Assembly: GCA_963778675.1 (NCBI GenBank)
Contig: CAVZVI010000011.1
Location: 744,001-808,000 of the forward strand
Reading direction: 5' to 3'
Length of the DNA stretch: 64,000 nt
Source of the DNA: CAWCDJ01 sp963778675
GTDB lineage: Bacteria > Acidobacteriota > Terriglobia > Bryobacterales > Bryobacteraceae
This document shows, piece after piece, positions 35,686 through 43,912 of this stretch. The stretch's first letter is position 1, and each line of letters opens with the position of its first letter. The notes beneath the pieces are model-generated. The model was not told where the DNA came from. It saw only the letters and a program-made list of their open reading frames with translations, and did not search any database. A program made the position numbers and the translations under genes.

Positions 35686-36932
35686 ATGCCTCCGCCTTTC
35701 GGTTGGCGAATCGCCCATCCCTGCGGGCCGCCGGAGGGCGACCCGAGCCGAGCGGCGAAGTCTTTCGCCGGAGTTGTTCCTTCCATAAGCGCGGAGTACA
35801 CGCGCATGTAGGCATCCAACATGCGGCCCTCCGTGTAATGCCTCTCGAAAAGCCAGCGAGCGGTCGCACCCAGGCGCGTCATCAGTGCCGGATCGCCGGC
35901 CATGCGCACGATCGCGTCGCGCAGAGCATGTGAATCGGCCGGAGGCACCAGCAGCGCAATCTCCGCTTGCGAGGCCAGTTCCCGGTGGCTGCCTATGCTG
36001 GTCGCGATGATCGGTTTGCCGGCGGACATGGCTTCGAGAAGCGCAATCGAGAGGCCTTCCCGCAGGCTCGGCAGGGCGACCAGGTCGCAGGCGGCCAAGA
36101 GATCGCCCACGTCCTCACGAAATCCGAGGAAGATTACACTGTCCATCACGCCCCGCTTGCGGGCAGCCTTCTCCAGGCTGGTCCGCACGGGACCTTCTCC
36201 GGCGATCGCCAATCGCACTCTTCGCAGCCCGGGCGGAAGCGAGCCGGCAGCCTCGATGAGATACTCCAGGCCCTTGTCGGCCGCCAGCCGCGCCATCGTG
36301 AGAATGAGCAAGTCGTCATCCGCGACTCCCATTCGGCGCCGGACCTCGGCGGGCGCGATCTCCGGGTTCCGCACCGGCGGGGTGATGCCGTTCGGGATCG
36401 CGATGATCCGGCTCGCGTCGCAAATCCGAAGCGCGAGCGCCCAATCCTTGTGGAACTCGCTGACCGAAACCAGGCGGTCGCACCAAGGTGCGGCCAACCG
36501 CTCGAGGGCGGAATAGAACCAGCGCACCGCGGCCGGGCTTTCTTCGGCGAACGCGAACCCGTGCACCGTGTGAACAATCGCCGGCACCCCCGCGAGCTGC
36601 GCCGCCAGCCTCCCGACGAAGCCCCCCTTCGACGTGTGGGTGTGGACAAGCCGGTACCGTTCCTGTTTCAGGAAGCGGTAAAGCCGGAAAAGGCCGGCAA
36701 GGTCCCAGGAGGGGCGGATCTCCCGCCGGATCACATCCAGGTCCACTACCCTCAGGCCCTGTTCGCGGATGGAACGCTGAAAGACCGGATCCGTGGCGAG
36801 TACATCCACCTGCCAGCCTTGCGCCTGCGCAGCCTGGCCCAACCCAAGGATGATGCGGCCGGCTCCGCCGAAGCGAGAGTCGCCCACCACGTGCAGCAAT
36901 CGCACAGAACCGGTTGCTCTAGATTTGGACAT
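35682..36932 (-). CDS. Glycosyltransferase family 4
   Basis: The ATG at 36930-36932 gives 416 residues; a TTG just upstream is possible. LLHVVGDSRFGGAGRIILG is the N-terminal glycine loop of GT-B enzymes, and HTHTSKGGFVGRLAA and PSLREGLSIALLEAMSAGKP (the donor-binding EX7E-type motif) follow. GT4 enzymes retain the anomeric configuration and use nucleotide sugars. It probably adds the second or a later sugar to the lipid-linked unit. It is the only clear glycosyltransferase besides the initiating enzyme, so the repeat unit may be short or other genes lie elsewhere. Confidence 0.9.
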   Translation of the reverse strand: MSKSRATGSVRLLHVVGDSRFGGAGRIILGLGQAAQAQGWQVDVLATDPVFQRSIREQGLRVVDLDVIRREIRPSWDLAGLFRLYRFLKQERYRLVHTHTSKGGFVGRLAAQLAGVPAIVHTVHGFAFAEESPAAVRWFYSALERLAAPWCDRLVSVSEFHKDWALALRICDASRIIAIPNGITPPVRNPEIAPAEVRRRMGVADDDLLILTMARLAADKGLEYLIEAAGSLPPGLRRVRLAIAGEGPVRTSLEKAARKRGVMDSVIFLGFREDVGDLLAACDLVALPSLREGLSIALLEAMSAGKPIIATSIGSHRELASQAEIALLVPPADSHALRDAIVRMAGDPALMTRLGATARWLFERHYTEGRMLDAYMRVYSALMEGTTPAKDFAARLGSPSGGPQGWAIRQPKGGGI

Positions 36933-38178
36933 CAATGGGTACCTCAGGCTCGTGATGGGCCTGCACCGCCGGCCGCAGCGAGAGGTAGTAACTCGATGCG
37001 ATCAGTGCGAAGATGACCCACCACTGTCTTTGATAGAAAGCTTCGATTCCCATCGCCAGGCCGAGCATGGCGGCATGCGCCGCCAACACCGCCAGCGCGA
37101 TCGGTTTTTCCCTTTCCGGCGCGGACCGGTACGCGAGCCATGCGGCTGCGAAGAACCACCCGATGAACGCCAGCAGCGCAGTCAAGCCAAGAATGCCGAA
37201 ATCCGCCAGGAACCACATCGCCGTGTTGTGCGCCACTTCCCCATTCGACAGCCGGAAGCTCCCCAGCCCCCCGCCCAGAAACGGATATCGCGCGAAGGAA
37301 TCGAGCGCCGCGTGGATCAGGTCGAAACGCTGCTGTACCTGCTGTGGCCGCCGGGCCATCTCTTCAAAAATGGGCACGAAGCGGGATCCCAGGAACAACG
37401 CCAGCAGCGGGGCGCCAAGCAGCACGGGCAGCATCAGGCGAAACACAACCCGGATCCGCGCCACAGAGAGGACCAGCAGCGCCAGCCCGAGTGCGACCCA
37501 GGCCGACCGCGAAAACGTGAAGAGAATGCCCGGCAGTAGCGTCGCTCGCGATACCCATAGCGCGGCGCGCCCGAACAGCGGAGCCGGGCCCCATGAGGCC
37601 GCCTCGCAGATCACGAGGGCGGCTACCAGCAGCCCGCCGTAAGCATTCGGATCCAGCAGCATTCCCGAGAGCCGCAGGCCCCCGTAGCGGGCGAACGGCG
37701 AGTTCACTCCAAGAAAATACGCTGTGAGGTACGATCCCACCGCCAGGATGTTTTCGAACACGACGCCGAGAACGAAGATGCGGAGCAAGCGCCGCAGGTC
37801 CGCCCACTCCGACACTGCCGACGTAATCGCGGCGTATGACAGGAAGGGGAGAAGTAATCCAAGGTCTTTATTGAGAAACTCGTAACGGGCAAGTGTTCCG
37901 AATCGTAGCGCCGCCACCAGTGAGCCGGTCACGAACGTCAAAACGATTCCGAGGTGCCAGACCGTCCAGGCCGGTTTGCGATAGCGCAGTTGACCTGCGG
38001 CCAGCAGCAGCACCAGCACCAGGAGACAGTCCGCCGGAGCAAAGTTCATTCCCTTGCCGAACTCGAACTGGTACGGAAGGAGTACAAGGTAACCGCCCAG
38101 CAGAAGTCCCAGCAGGTCCACCCGCCGGCGCGCCTCCACCCGCGGCCATGATGCGGGATATGGGAGAGGATTAGTCAT
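36919..38178 (-). CDS. O-antigen ligase/polymerase family membrane protein (Wzy_C)
   Basis: The ATG at 38176-38178 overlaps the flippase stop (ATGA) and gives 419 residues with about ten membrane helices. A long loop near residues 255-330 carries RPQQVQQRFDLIHAALDSF, then RYPFLGGGLGSFRLSNGEVAHN, the Arg/His loop of the Wzy_C/WaaL family. It either polymerises repeat units or ligates the glycan to an acceptor; with Wzc present polymerase is more likely. The long frame upstream of the ATG is antisense or shadow sequence. Confidence 0.85.
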   Translation of the reverse strand: MTNPLPYPASWPRVEARRRVDLLGLLLGGYLVLLPYQFEFGKGMNFAPADCLLVLVLLLAAGQLRYRKPAWTVWHLGIVLTFVTGSLVAALRFGTLARYEFLNKDLGLLLPFLSYAAITSAVSEWADLRRLLRIFVLGVVFENILAVGSYLTAYFLGVNSPFARYGGLRLSGMLLDPNAYGGLLVAALVICEAASWGPAPLFGRAALWVSRATLLPGILFTFSRSAWVALGLALLVLSVARIRVVFRLMLPVLLGAPLLALFLGSRFVPIFEEMARRPQQVQQRFDLIHAALDSFARYPFLGGGLGSFRLSNGEVAHNTAMWFLADFGILGLTALLAFIGWFFAAAWLAYRSAPEREKPIALAVLAAHAAMLGLAMGIEAFYQRQWWVIFALIASSYYLSLRPAVQAHHEPEVPIDVQI

Positions 38179-39551
38179 ACACCGGTCTCCCAGTTGTCCG
38201 CGCATACCCGAGGCGCAGCGAGCCCTGCGGCGCCTTTCGCCGGAGCCAGGATCAGGAATGCCAGGATGACGGCGGCCAGTATCAATTGAACCGAGGCTGC
38301 GACAATCATCCCCATCGCGCCCCCCGTCAGCCCCAGCTTCGGGATCCACACGGCGCAGGCGAGCGCATTGGCACCGGCCATCGCCGCATAAAGGGGCACT
38401 TGGATCCGGAAGCAGCGCGCGGAGGTGACGCCGCTCGTAAACACAGAAGCGACACACTGAATCGCAGTGGCCGTCATCAGCAGCGTGAACACTCCGGAGC
38501 GAGCTGCGTACTCCTGGCCATAAACGGCGGCGAGGAGTCGTTCGCCACAGGCATGCGCCAGAGCCAGGCCCGCCAGGCCCAGCGCGAAGGCGATTCCCAG
38601 CAGCTTTCCAAGCAGTGCGCGAAAGTCCCCCCGCCGTCCCGCGGCGTACATCCTGGACAGGCGCGGAATGACGCTGTGCCCCAGCGAGTCGCTTACCAGG
38701 GTTACCGCGACGGTGGCGTATGCCATCGCCGAATAAATACCAAGCTGCCGGTCGTCCATCCGCGCGTGAATGAAGTAGCGCGGCATGTTGAGGTTGACGG
38801 CAGCCATGGTGGTTACAATGCCGAGCGGCAATGCCAGGCGCACCAGAGTCCACTGGCGGCGCGATGGGAGGGCGGGCCGCGCACGCGTAGCGAAACGACG
38901 GCCGCGGCGAACATCGAACACCAGAAGAGCGGCCAGCCATGCTACCACCAGGCCCGCACATCCCCAGAACACGTCGTGAGTAAAGTAGAGACCGGCGCCC
39001 AACGCAACTACCGAGAGACTCCCGCGGATCATGAGCGAGCGTCCGGTCTGATCCAGCCGGTCGTTCAGTTGAAACAGCCCGTAATGGATGTCGCTCAGGG
39101 TCTCGACAGCCTTGGCCAGGGCGACCGCCAGAATCACCATAACGGTGCCGCGCCCGTAGTTCCCAAGGGACGCTACGATCGCGATCACCGTCAGTCCGGC
39201 CAGCGTCATGAGGACGCGGAGCCGGAAATACTCGCCGAAACAATAGAGCCGCTGCGCGTCAGTCGCCTGCACCGTCCTGAGATGAAGGTTGGTGAACATC
39301 AGTATCGGCGTCGCGATTGCCAGCCCCAGCGAGAACTGCCCGACCATCAGGGTGTTTCCCAGCTTGGCGAGAGCCACGATCATGCCCCACTGGCAGCCCG
39401 CGAAAACGACATTTCCGGCCAGAACCCACGCGAAATTCGAGCGCAGTGACAGGCCCGGCGTCTCCTGGATGATCCGCGCATCAGCGGACGGAGCAGGCAT
39501 ACCCGCCTCCGAGCCGGCTAAGGCGTGCGGGATGGATTCGTTCGCGCTCAC
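38175..39551 (-). CDS. Lipopolysaccharide/exopolysaccharide flippase (Wzx/MATE-like)
   Basis: A GTG at 39549-39551 overlaps the kinase stop (GTGA) and gives 458 residues starting VSANESIPHALAG. Twelve to fourteen hydrophobic segments, with SNFAWVLAGNVVFAGCQWGM at the start and evenly spaced helices, fit the polysaccharide-synthesis branch of the MOP superfamily. It moves lipid-linked repeat units across the inner membrane. A Wzx, Wzy, Wzc and PglC-like set in one operon is a Wzx/Wzy-dependent pathway. Confidence 0.88.
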   Translation of the reverse strand: MSANESIPHALAGSEAGMPAPSADARIIQETPGLSLRSNFAWVLAGNVVFAGCQWGMIVALAKLGNTLMVGQFSLGLAIATPILMFTNLHLRTVQATDAQRLYCFGEYFRLRVLMTLAGLTVIAIVASLGNYGRGTVMVILAVALAKAVETLSDIHYGLFQLNDRLDQTGRSLMIRGSLSVVALGAGLYFTHDVFWGCAGLVVAWLAALLVFDVRRGRRFATRARPALPSRRQWTLVRLALPLGIVTTMAAVNLNMPRYFIHARMDDRQLGIYSAMAYATVAVTLVSDSLGHSVIPRLSRMYAAGRRGDFRALLGKLLGIAFALGLAGLALAHACGERLLAAVYGQEYAARSGVFTLLMTATAIQCVASVFTSGVTSARCFRIQVPLYAAMAGANALACAVWIPKLGLTGGAMGMIVAASVQLILAAVILAFLILAPAKGAAGLAAPRVCADNWETGV

Positions 39552-41236
39552 CGGGCGTCCTGTCGTGCCAAGCCGCTCTGATAGGCGTATGCGTAACCGT
39601 CGCTGTATGCCGGATCCCACCGGTTCAGAATCACCCCCAGCACGGAGATTCCGTCCAGGCTAAGCCGGCGCAATGCGGCCTGCGCGGTTTGGCGGTCGGT
39701 GTGATCGGCTCTCACCACCAGCAGCAACTGCTCTGCGCACCGCGCCATGATCCGGGCATCGGCGAACTCCAGGCACGGCGGTGCGTCGACGAGGACGTAG
39801 TCGAACTCCTGGCGGAAGCGCTGCAGCAGCCGTTCCAGCCGCCCGGAGTAGAGCAGGCTGAAGACGTTGTCCGGGGAGGCGCCGCTCGGCAAAAGGTAAA
39901 GGTGGGGAACCGCAGTTTTCCGGACCAGTGCCTCGACAGGCAGCTCTTCGACCGCGTTCTTCTCACGCAACACGTCGCTCAAGCCCCAACTGTTGGCCTG
40001 ATCGAAGACCTTGTGCAGGCGCGGGCGCCGCATGTCGCCGTCGATCAGCAGAACACGGTTGCTGATTTCGGCCAGGGCGATTCCCAGATTGCTCACGACG
40101 GTCGTCTTGCCTTCCATTGGCTGCGAACTCGTGACCACCAGGAGGCGCGAATGCTCGCCGTCGTTGGCGGTAGAGAGAATCGAAGCCAGAGTGGCCCGAA
40201 ACGCCTCAGACACATCGGAAAAGCGCTGCTCCAGGGCCGCCCTTTCTACGGGCGCGTGGCGGCCGGAACCGCGGTCCGGCGATCTGGGTATCGCTCCCAG
40301 TTCCGGAGCCGCCAGGTACATACCGGCTTCGCCTGGCGCGCGCAGCGCGGAGTTGGTCTGCTCCCGCAGCAAGACGGATCCGACGGCTAACAGCAGCCCG
40401 CCGAAGGTCCCGATCGCGAGGTTCAGCGGCACGTTTGGCTTATAAGGGCGAGATGCGGGCTGCGCGGGCCCGATCAGCCTCACATTCGGCTGTGGAATCG
40501 ACGAAGCCACCGCGGCTTCGTCAACCCGCTGCGCCATGGTCTCGTAGAATCGCCGATTGGCATCCACCTCGCTCCGGAGGACTCCGGAAGCCGCCCGCGA
40601 CTCTCTGAGCCTGGCCTCTGATTGGGCCAACTTAGTCCGGATCTGCTGCAGTTGCGCGTTCAGCGCATCGAAGGTATGGCGCGCCGCCTCCTGCCTTACA
40701 TGGAGGCTCTGTTCGATGAAGGTCCCTGCGAGCGCGTTAGCCATGTCCGCCGCGAGTTGTGGGTCCCGGGCCTCTGCCGTGATCCGGAGGATCCGGCTGC
40801 CCCGCCCGAGATCGACCTGGAGATGTTTCTTGACAGCTTCGGGCGCCGCATCGAGTCTCCCGTGGGAATCCGGCCTCTCGAGACGCAGTCTTCGGATGGC
40901 CTGGCCGATCAGCGCGTCTTCCTGAAGGAGTTCGGCCTGAGTCTGGAGGTATGTCCCGTCTGCATCAGCGCCCAGGTTGGGATAGATCTCGCGGAAGTTG
41001 AGGAAGTTCTCGTTGACTCCCTGGAGCTCTAGCGAAGCTTGCGACCGGTACCAGCGCGGCTGAAGCAGGCTGAGCAAGGCCGCTACCAGGATCCCGAGGC
41101 CTGTGATCGCAGCGACGAGTTTCCTCCTGCGGTATAGGGTCTGCGCACACTGGGCTAGGGTCCATTCCTGCGGCTGAGCCGGGGACGGCGAATCGGGGCT
41201 TTGGCAACTGGGCCTTGGAGATAGATGATTACTCAC
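39548..41236 (-). CDS. Wzc-type tyrosine autokinase / chain-length regulator
   Basis: A GTG (41234-41236) preceded by GAGGAGACTCC starts a 562-residue protein. A Wzz domain with two membrane helices (about 35-55 and 265-285) encloses a coiled-coil periplasmic part (about 165-230). The cytoplasmic BY-kinase domain has Walker A VVTSSQPMEGKTTVVSN, Walker A' VLLIDGDMRRPR and Walker B YVLVDAPP. The tail has a Tyr cluster (DPAYSDGYAYAYQSG) for autophosphorylation. It sets chain length and the assembly state of the Wzy machine. No Wza outer membrane channel is in the operon. Confidence 0.92.
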   Translation of the reverse strand: MSNHLSPRPSCQSPDSPSPAQPQEWTLAQCAQTLYRRRKLVAAITGLGILVAALLSLLQPRWYRSQASLELQGVNENFLNFREIYPNLGADADGTYLQTQAELLQEDALIGQAIRRLRLERPDSHGRLDAAPEAVKKHLQVDLGRGSRILRITAEARDPQLAADMANALAGTFIEQSLHVRQEAARHTFDALNAQLQQIRTKLAQSEARLRESRAASGVLRSEVDANRRFYETMAQRVDEAAVASSIPQPNVRLIGPAQPASRPYKPNVPLNLAIGTFGGLLLAVGSVLLREQTNSALRAPGEAGMYLAAPELGAIPRSPDRGSGRHAPVERAALEQRFSDVSEAFRATLASILSTANDGEHSRLLVVTSSQPMEGKTTVVSNLGIALAEISNRVLLIDGDMRRPRLHKVFDQANSWGLSDVLREKNAVEELPVEALVRKTAVPHLYLLPSGASPDNVFSLLYSGRLERLLQRFRQEFDYVLVDAPPCLEFADARIMARCAEQLLLVVRADHTDRQTAQAALRRLSLDGISVLGVILNRWDPAYSDGYAYAYQSGLARQDAR

Positions 41237-41270
41237 GTTGGAGTCTCCTCGATTACCTGCCGGGTCTTTT

Positions 41271-41308
41271 GCTAACGGAGATCTCCTGACGACGAGCCTG
41301 CCGTTAGC
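41271..41308. promoter_or_regulatory. Stable hairpin in the leader between the NusG-like and Wzc genes
   Basis: GCTAACGG (41271-41278) and CCGTTAGC (41301-41308) are a perfect eight-base inverted repeat. The loop begins with the self-complementary GGAGATCTCC (41277-41286). It lies in the 84-base gap after the antiterminator gene and 35 bases before the Wzc start. There is no U-run, so it is not a simple terminator. A pause or recruitment site for the NusG-like factor is possible. Confidence 0.45.
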
Positions 41309-41320
41309 GCCACGCGACTA

Positions 41321-41914
41321 TCACGAAACGAGATCGAATGCCTGCTCCGCGCTGACCAGGCCGCGATCGATCTCGAGCAGCACTGACCTCTGCAGCAGTG
41401 TGATCGACAGGACGAGCCGCGGACGCTGCCTGGAGCCCACCACGACTCCCTCGACGCCCACTAACGCCCCTTGATTGATTCGCACTTTCTGGCCGGCCTC
41501 AAGATACGGAAACGGCTCGAGAGGCAACTGGGACTCAATGGCTTTCAGGAGCGAGTCAATTTCGGATTCGCACAAGGGGATCGGCGTATTACCCGCACCG
41601 AGGATCTGGGTAACTCCCGGCGTAGTCAGAATGGGCAGTCGTTTGAGTGGGTGAAAGCGGCAGAAAACGTAACCCGGGAACAAAGGCAGCTCCGATTCCA
41701 TGTAACGCGCGGCGTATTGGCGCCGTTTCTTGTACAAGGGGACTAATGTTTGATAGCCTTTACCCGCGAGTGTCCTGGCAACTGCTTTGTCGTAGCGCGG
41801 CTTTACGGCAAGTGCAAACCACTCCAGCGGGCCGGCATTCGCGAACGGGCTCGCCGGGCCGGCAGTTGAGGCCGGGCGGCCTGAAGGGTCCTTCGGATTC
41901 TCGTAATTGAGCAT
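41321..41914 (-). CDS. NusG/RfaH-family transcription antiterminator (UpxY-like)
   Basis: The ATG at 41912-41914 gives 197 residues; a GTG ten codons upstream is possible. The NGN domain starts with LEWFALAVKPRYDKAVARTL and has ELPLFPGYVFCRF, the hydrophobic polymerase-clamp patch. A KOW domain follows (about 135-190, YLEAGQKVRINQGALVGVEG). Paralogues of this kind head polysaccharide operons and help RNA polymerase read through them. It precedes a 15-gene operon of about 16 kb, fitting that job. The N-terminal 30 residues are a low-complexity extension. Confidence 0.87.
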   Translation of the reverse strand: MLNYENPKDPSGRPASTAGPASPFANAGPLEWFALAVKPRYDKAVARTLAGKGYQTLVPLYKKRRQYAARYMESELPLFPGYVFCRFHPLKRLPILTTPGVTQILGAGNTPIPLCESEIDSLLKAIESQLPLEPFPYLEAGQKVRINQGALVGVEGVVVGSRQRPRLVLSITLLQRSVLLEIDRGLVSAEQAFDLVS

Positions 41915-42021
41915 AGCTACCGCTTTCTCAAGTGCAACCGCCACTCGAGTATTCGTTGCGCGTCAAACTGATTCCAATTGGGCGGCGTGAAGCGTGAACC
42001 CTCTGCAGCCCCACCCGGCCC

Positions 42022-42939
42022 TTACATCAGTAAGGACTTCGGGGATGGAAACCGTGCTCCATTTTTTGGGGTGACGACGGGTACGAAACAGGCGCGACTT
42101 ACTCGCCGTTGACGAGAATTATCCGCGAGATACAGACACCGGATGGACCACCCAGCTACTGGTGGAGTCGGCCCCCGCATGTCAGCGAAGGTGGCGCCCG
42201 GGTGACCGAAGGCAGCCTTCGCGGCCGGCACGTCCGGCACGCTTCCTCCGACACCGGGTTCGACATCTCCTACCTGGTAGGACGTATAGTGAATCTCCAG
42301 TTCGCTCGTCCCGAGCCACATGCCCGAACTCAGGGACCGCACGTAGCTCGGCAGCCACAATCCCGCGACCTCGGTAAACTCCTCGGTAATCCGCGGGGTA
42401 CCGACCCAGATCGACACGCTCGCAGCGGTCGCGCCATCCAGGCGAACCACGCCAAAGCTGCCCGAATCCACCCAGAGAGTGCCCTCGATTAAGTACTTGC
42501 TCTTATGTTTAGGCTTCAACCCAATGACGTAGCAGCGGCGGCCCCTGATCCGTTCCGTGCCTTGCAGGCGGGTCCGGTAGTTCGCGGGGCCGATCTCGTG
42601 CTCTGTAATCTTTGACGGGCGGCTCTCTTCGGCTTCCGAAGCGAGGATCCGGTCTACGATGGCCGCGAGTTTCTGCGAGCCCGCTCGCTCCAGCACCGTG
42701 AAGCGCTTCCCTTCGGTGGGCCGGTACGTCATTCGCACCGAGACCGTTGCTTCCTTGTCGAAGCGCCTGTTGCGAAGCTTGTATTCTCGAAGGCCGGAAT
42801 AGGGAACCAGCAGGCGTGCGGTCGCCCTATCCGCTACTCGCGCCAGGATCTCGTCGCTTGAAGCGGGACTGCTACCCAGGGCGGTGGCGATCAGACCTTG
42901 TGCCGCCAGCGCGAGTATGATATGTCTGCCTTGATTCAT
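42022..42939 (-). CDS. Secreted LolA-like (outer membrane lipoprotein sorting type) protein
   Basis: The ATG at 42937-42939 gives 305 residues with a signal peptide (about 1-22, LALAAQGLIATALGS). DEILARVADRATARL and YSGLREYKLRNRRF, the strand KHKSKYLIEGTLWVDSGSFG, and SIWVGTPRITEEFTEVAGLW look like the half-barrel fold shared by LolA/LolB and the acidobacterial 'outer membrane lipoprotein-sorting protein' group. The role is unknown; it may carry a lipid or lipoprotein. It lies 107 bases upstream of the NusG-like gene and may be the first gene of the operon. Confidence 0.6.
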   Translation of the reverse strand: MNQGRHIILALAAQGLIATALGSSPASSDEILARVADRATARLLVPYSGLREYKLRNRRFDKEATVSVRMTYRPTEGKRFTVLERAGSQKLAAIVDRILASEAEESRPSKITEHEIGPANYRTRLQGTERIRGRRCYVIGLKPKHKSKYLIEGTLWVDSGSFGVVRLDGATAASVSIWVGTPRITEEFTEVAGLWLPSYVRSLSSGMWLGTSELEIHYTSYQVGDVEPGVGGSVPDVPAAKAAFGHPGATFADMRGPTPPVAGWSIRCLYLADNSRQRRVSRACFVPVVTPKNGARFPSPKSLLM

Positions 42940-42970
42940 GAGACGCAAAAGTCGCCTTTCCTCTGCACAC

Positions 42971-43010
42971 CCGGGCGCCGGAATCGTGTGATCGAGTAGC
43001 CGGCGCCCGG
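42971..43010. terminator. Large GC-rich hairpin downstream of the DUF2382 gene
   Basis: CCGGGCGCCGG (42971-42981) and CCGGCGCCCGG (43000-43010) are a perfect 11-base inverted repeat around an 18-base loop. It sits 42 bases after the stop of the minus-strand DUF2382 gene and before the start of the LolA-like gene. A TTTT occurs about 20 bases further on, too far for a textbook terminator. It may limit transcription into the polysaccharide operon. Confidence 0.5.
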
Positions 43011-43052
43011 TTACGATAAGGAGAGAGAAGACGAGCAGCAGCCTCGCCTGCC

Positions 43053-43850
43053 TTATGCCTTCTTAGTCGTGGGTTCCGTTCCAGGTGTTCGCTCCACTTC
43101 GACCTGCTGCCGGCGTACCTTGTCCTTAAACGTCTTCACACGATCAGTCCCTTCTCTCTGGATCACCACCTCTTCGGTGATGTGGACCGATTTGGTGATC
43201 ACCGGTTCCTCGGCTGTCTCGTTGACTTCGATCGTTTTGTCGGACCAGTCGATATTGCGGGTATAGTTCGGATCTGTCGAGGCGCGGCGCAGAACACGGG
43301 CGTGCTCCTCGTGGAGAGTCACCTGCGTCTCGACCGGCGTCTCGGTAACGAAGCGGCGGATGCGTGTGGTTCCCTCCTGGATCATCCGCTTTCCGACGTT
43401 GATCTGCTCCTCGGCGAGAGCCAGGACCTCCTCGCCCGAAAACCCGCCGCCTGCGGTCATGGTCGCGGGCCGTTCCGGAGCGGCAGGTTTCGACGTCGTG
43501 GCAGACAGCAACCCTTCCTGCATGGCACGCTTGTGTACGTCAATTGCATTCTGGGAGTTCAGAATCGCAGTCGCCTTTGCCACTTCCGTCTCCGGGACGC
43601 GGACCGTCAGCACCACGCCCCCGTTCTCGACCGAGCGGCCATAGAGAGCCGCCTCGTACGGTTGGATATCGCGGCCAAAGAGGCGGTGCCAGAGTCCCGG
43701 CTCGCGGAGTTTGTCGCCGGCAAGAGACAGGGTCTTGCTGCTGATCACGCTAATCTCACTGGGCGCAAATCCCGCGGCTTCCAGGTTGCGCCTGGCAGCA
43801 TCCGCATGTTCCGCGTTGTCGTAGAGTGTCACGATTTTTTCGTAGTTCAT
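43053..43850 (-). CDS. Stress-response protein with DUF2382 (YsnF/AvaK) domain
   Basis: The ATG at 43848-43850, seven bases after AGGAG, gives 265 residues. The N-terminal part (1-95) resembles the general-stress 17M-like domain (IVTLYDNAEHADAARRNLEAAG; RDIQPYEAALYGR). The C-terminal part is DUF2382 (about 145-255): VGKRMIQEGTTRIRRFV, VTLHEEHARVLRR and SVHITEEVVIQREGTDRV. Such proteins respond to osmotic, heat or oxidative stress, with no known activity. It is 62 bases after the DUF937-OmpA gene, so the two may share a transcript. Confidence 0.85.
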   Translation of the reverse strand: MNYEKIVTLYDNAEHADAARRNLEAAGFAPSEISVISSKTLSLAGDKLREPGLWHRLFGRDIQPYEAALYGRSVENGGVVLTVRVPETEVAKATAILNSQNAIDVHKRAMQEGLLSATTSKPAAPERPATMTAGGGFSGEEVLALAEEQINVGKRMIQEGTTRIRRFVTETPVETQVTLHEEHARVLRRASTDPNYTRNIDWSDKTIEVNETAEEPVITKSVHITEEVVIQREGTDRVKTFKDKVRRQQVEVERTPGTEPTTKKA

Positions 43851-43912
43851 CGCTTCTCCTTCATTCATTTCATCCAGACCGATCTCGGAATTTCGCTCGC
43901 TCGGATGTGTGC

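Noticed and set aside
38179..39243. Long upstream extension of the O-antigen ligase frame
   Set aside because: It overlaps the flippase gene completely and its translation is Arg/Gly-rich shadow sequence; the ATG at 38178 overlaps the flippase stop as in neighbouring gene pairs.
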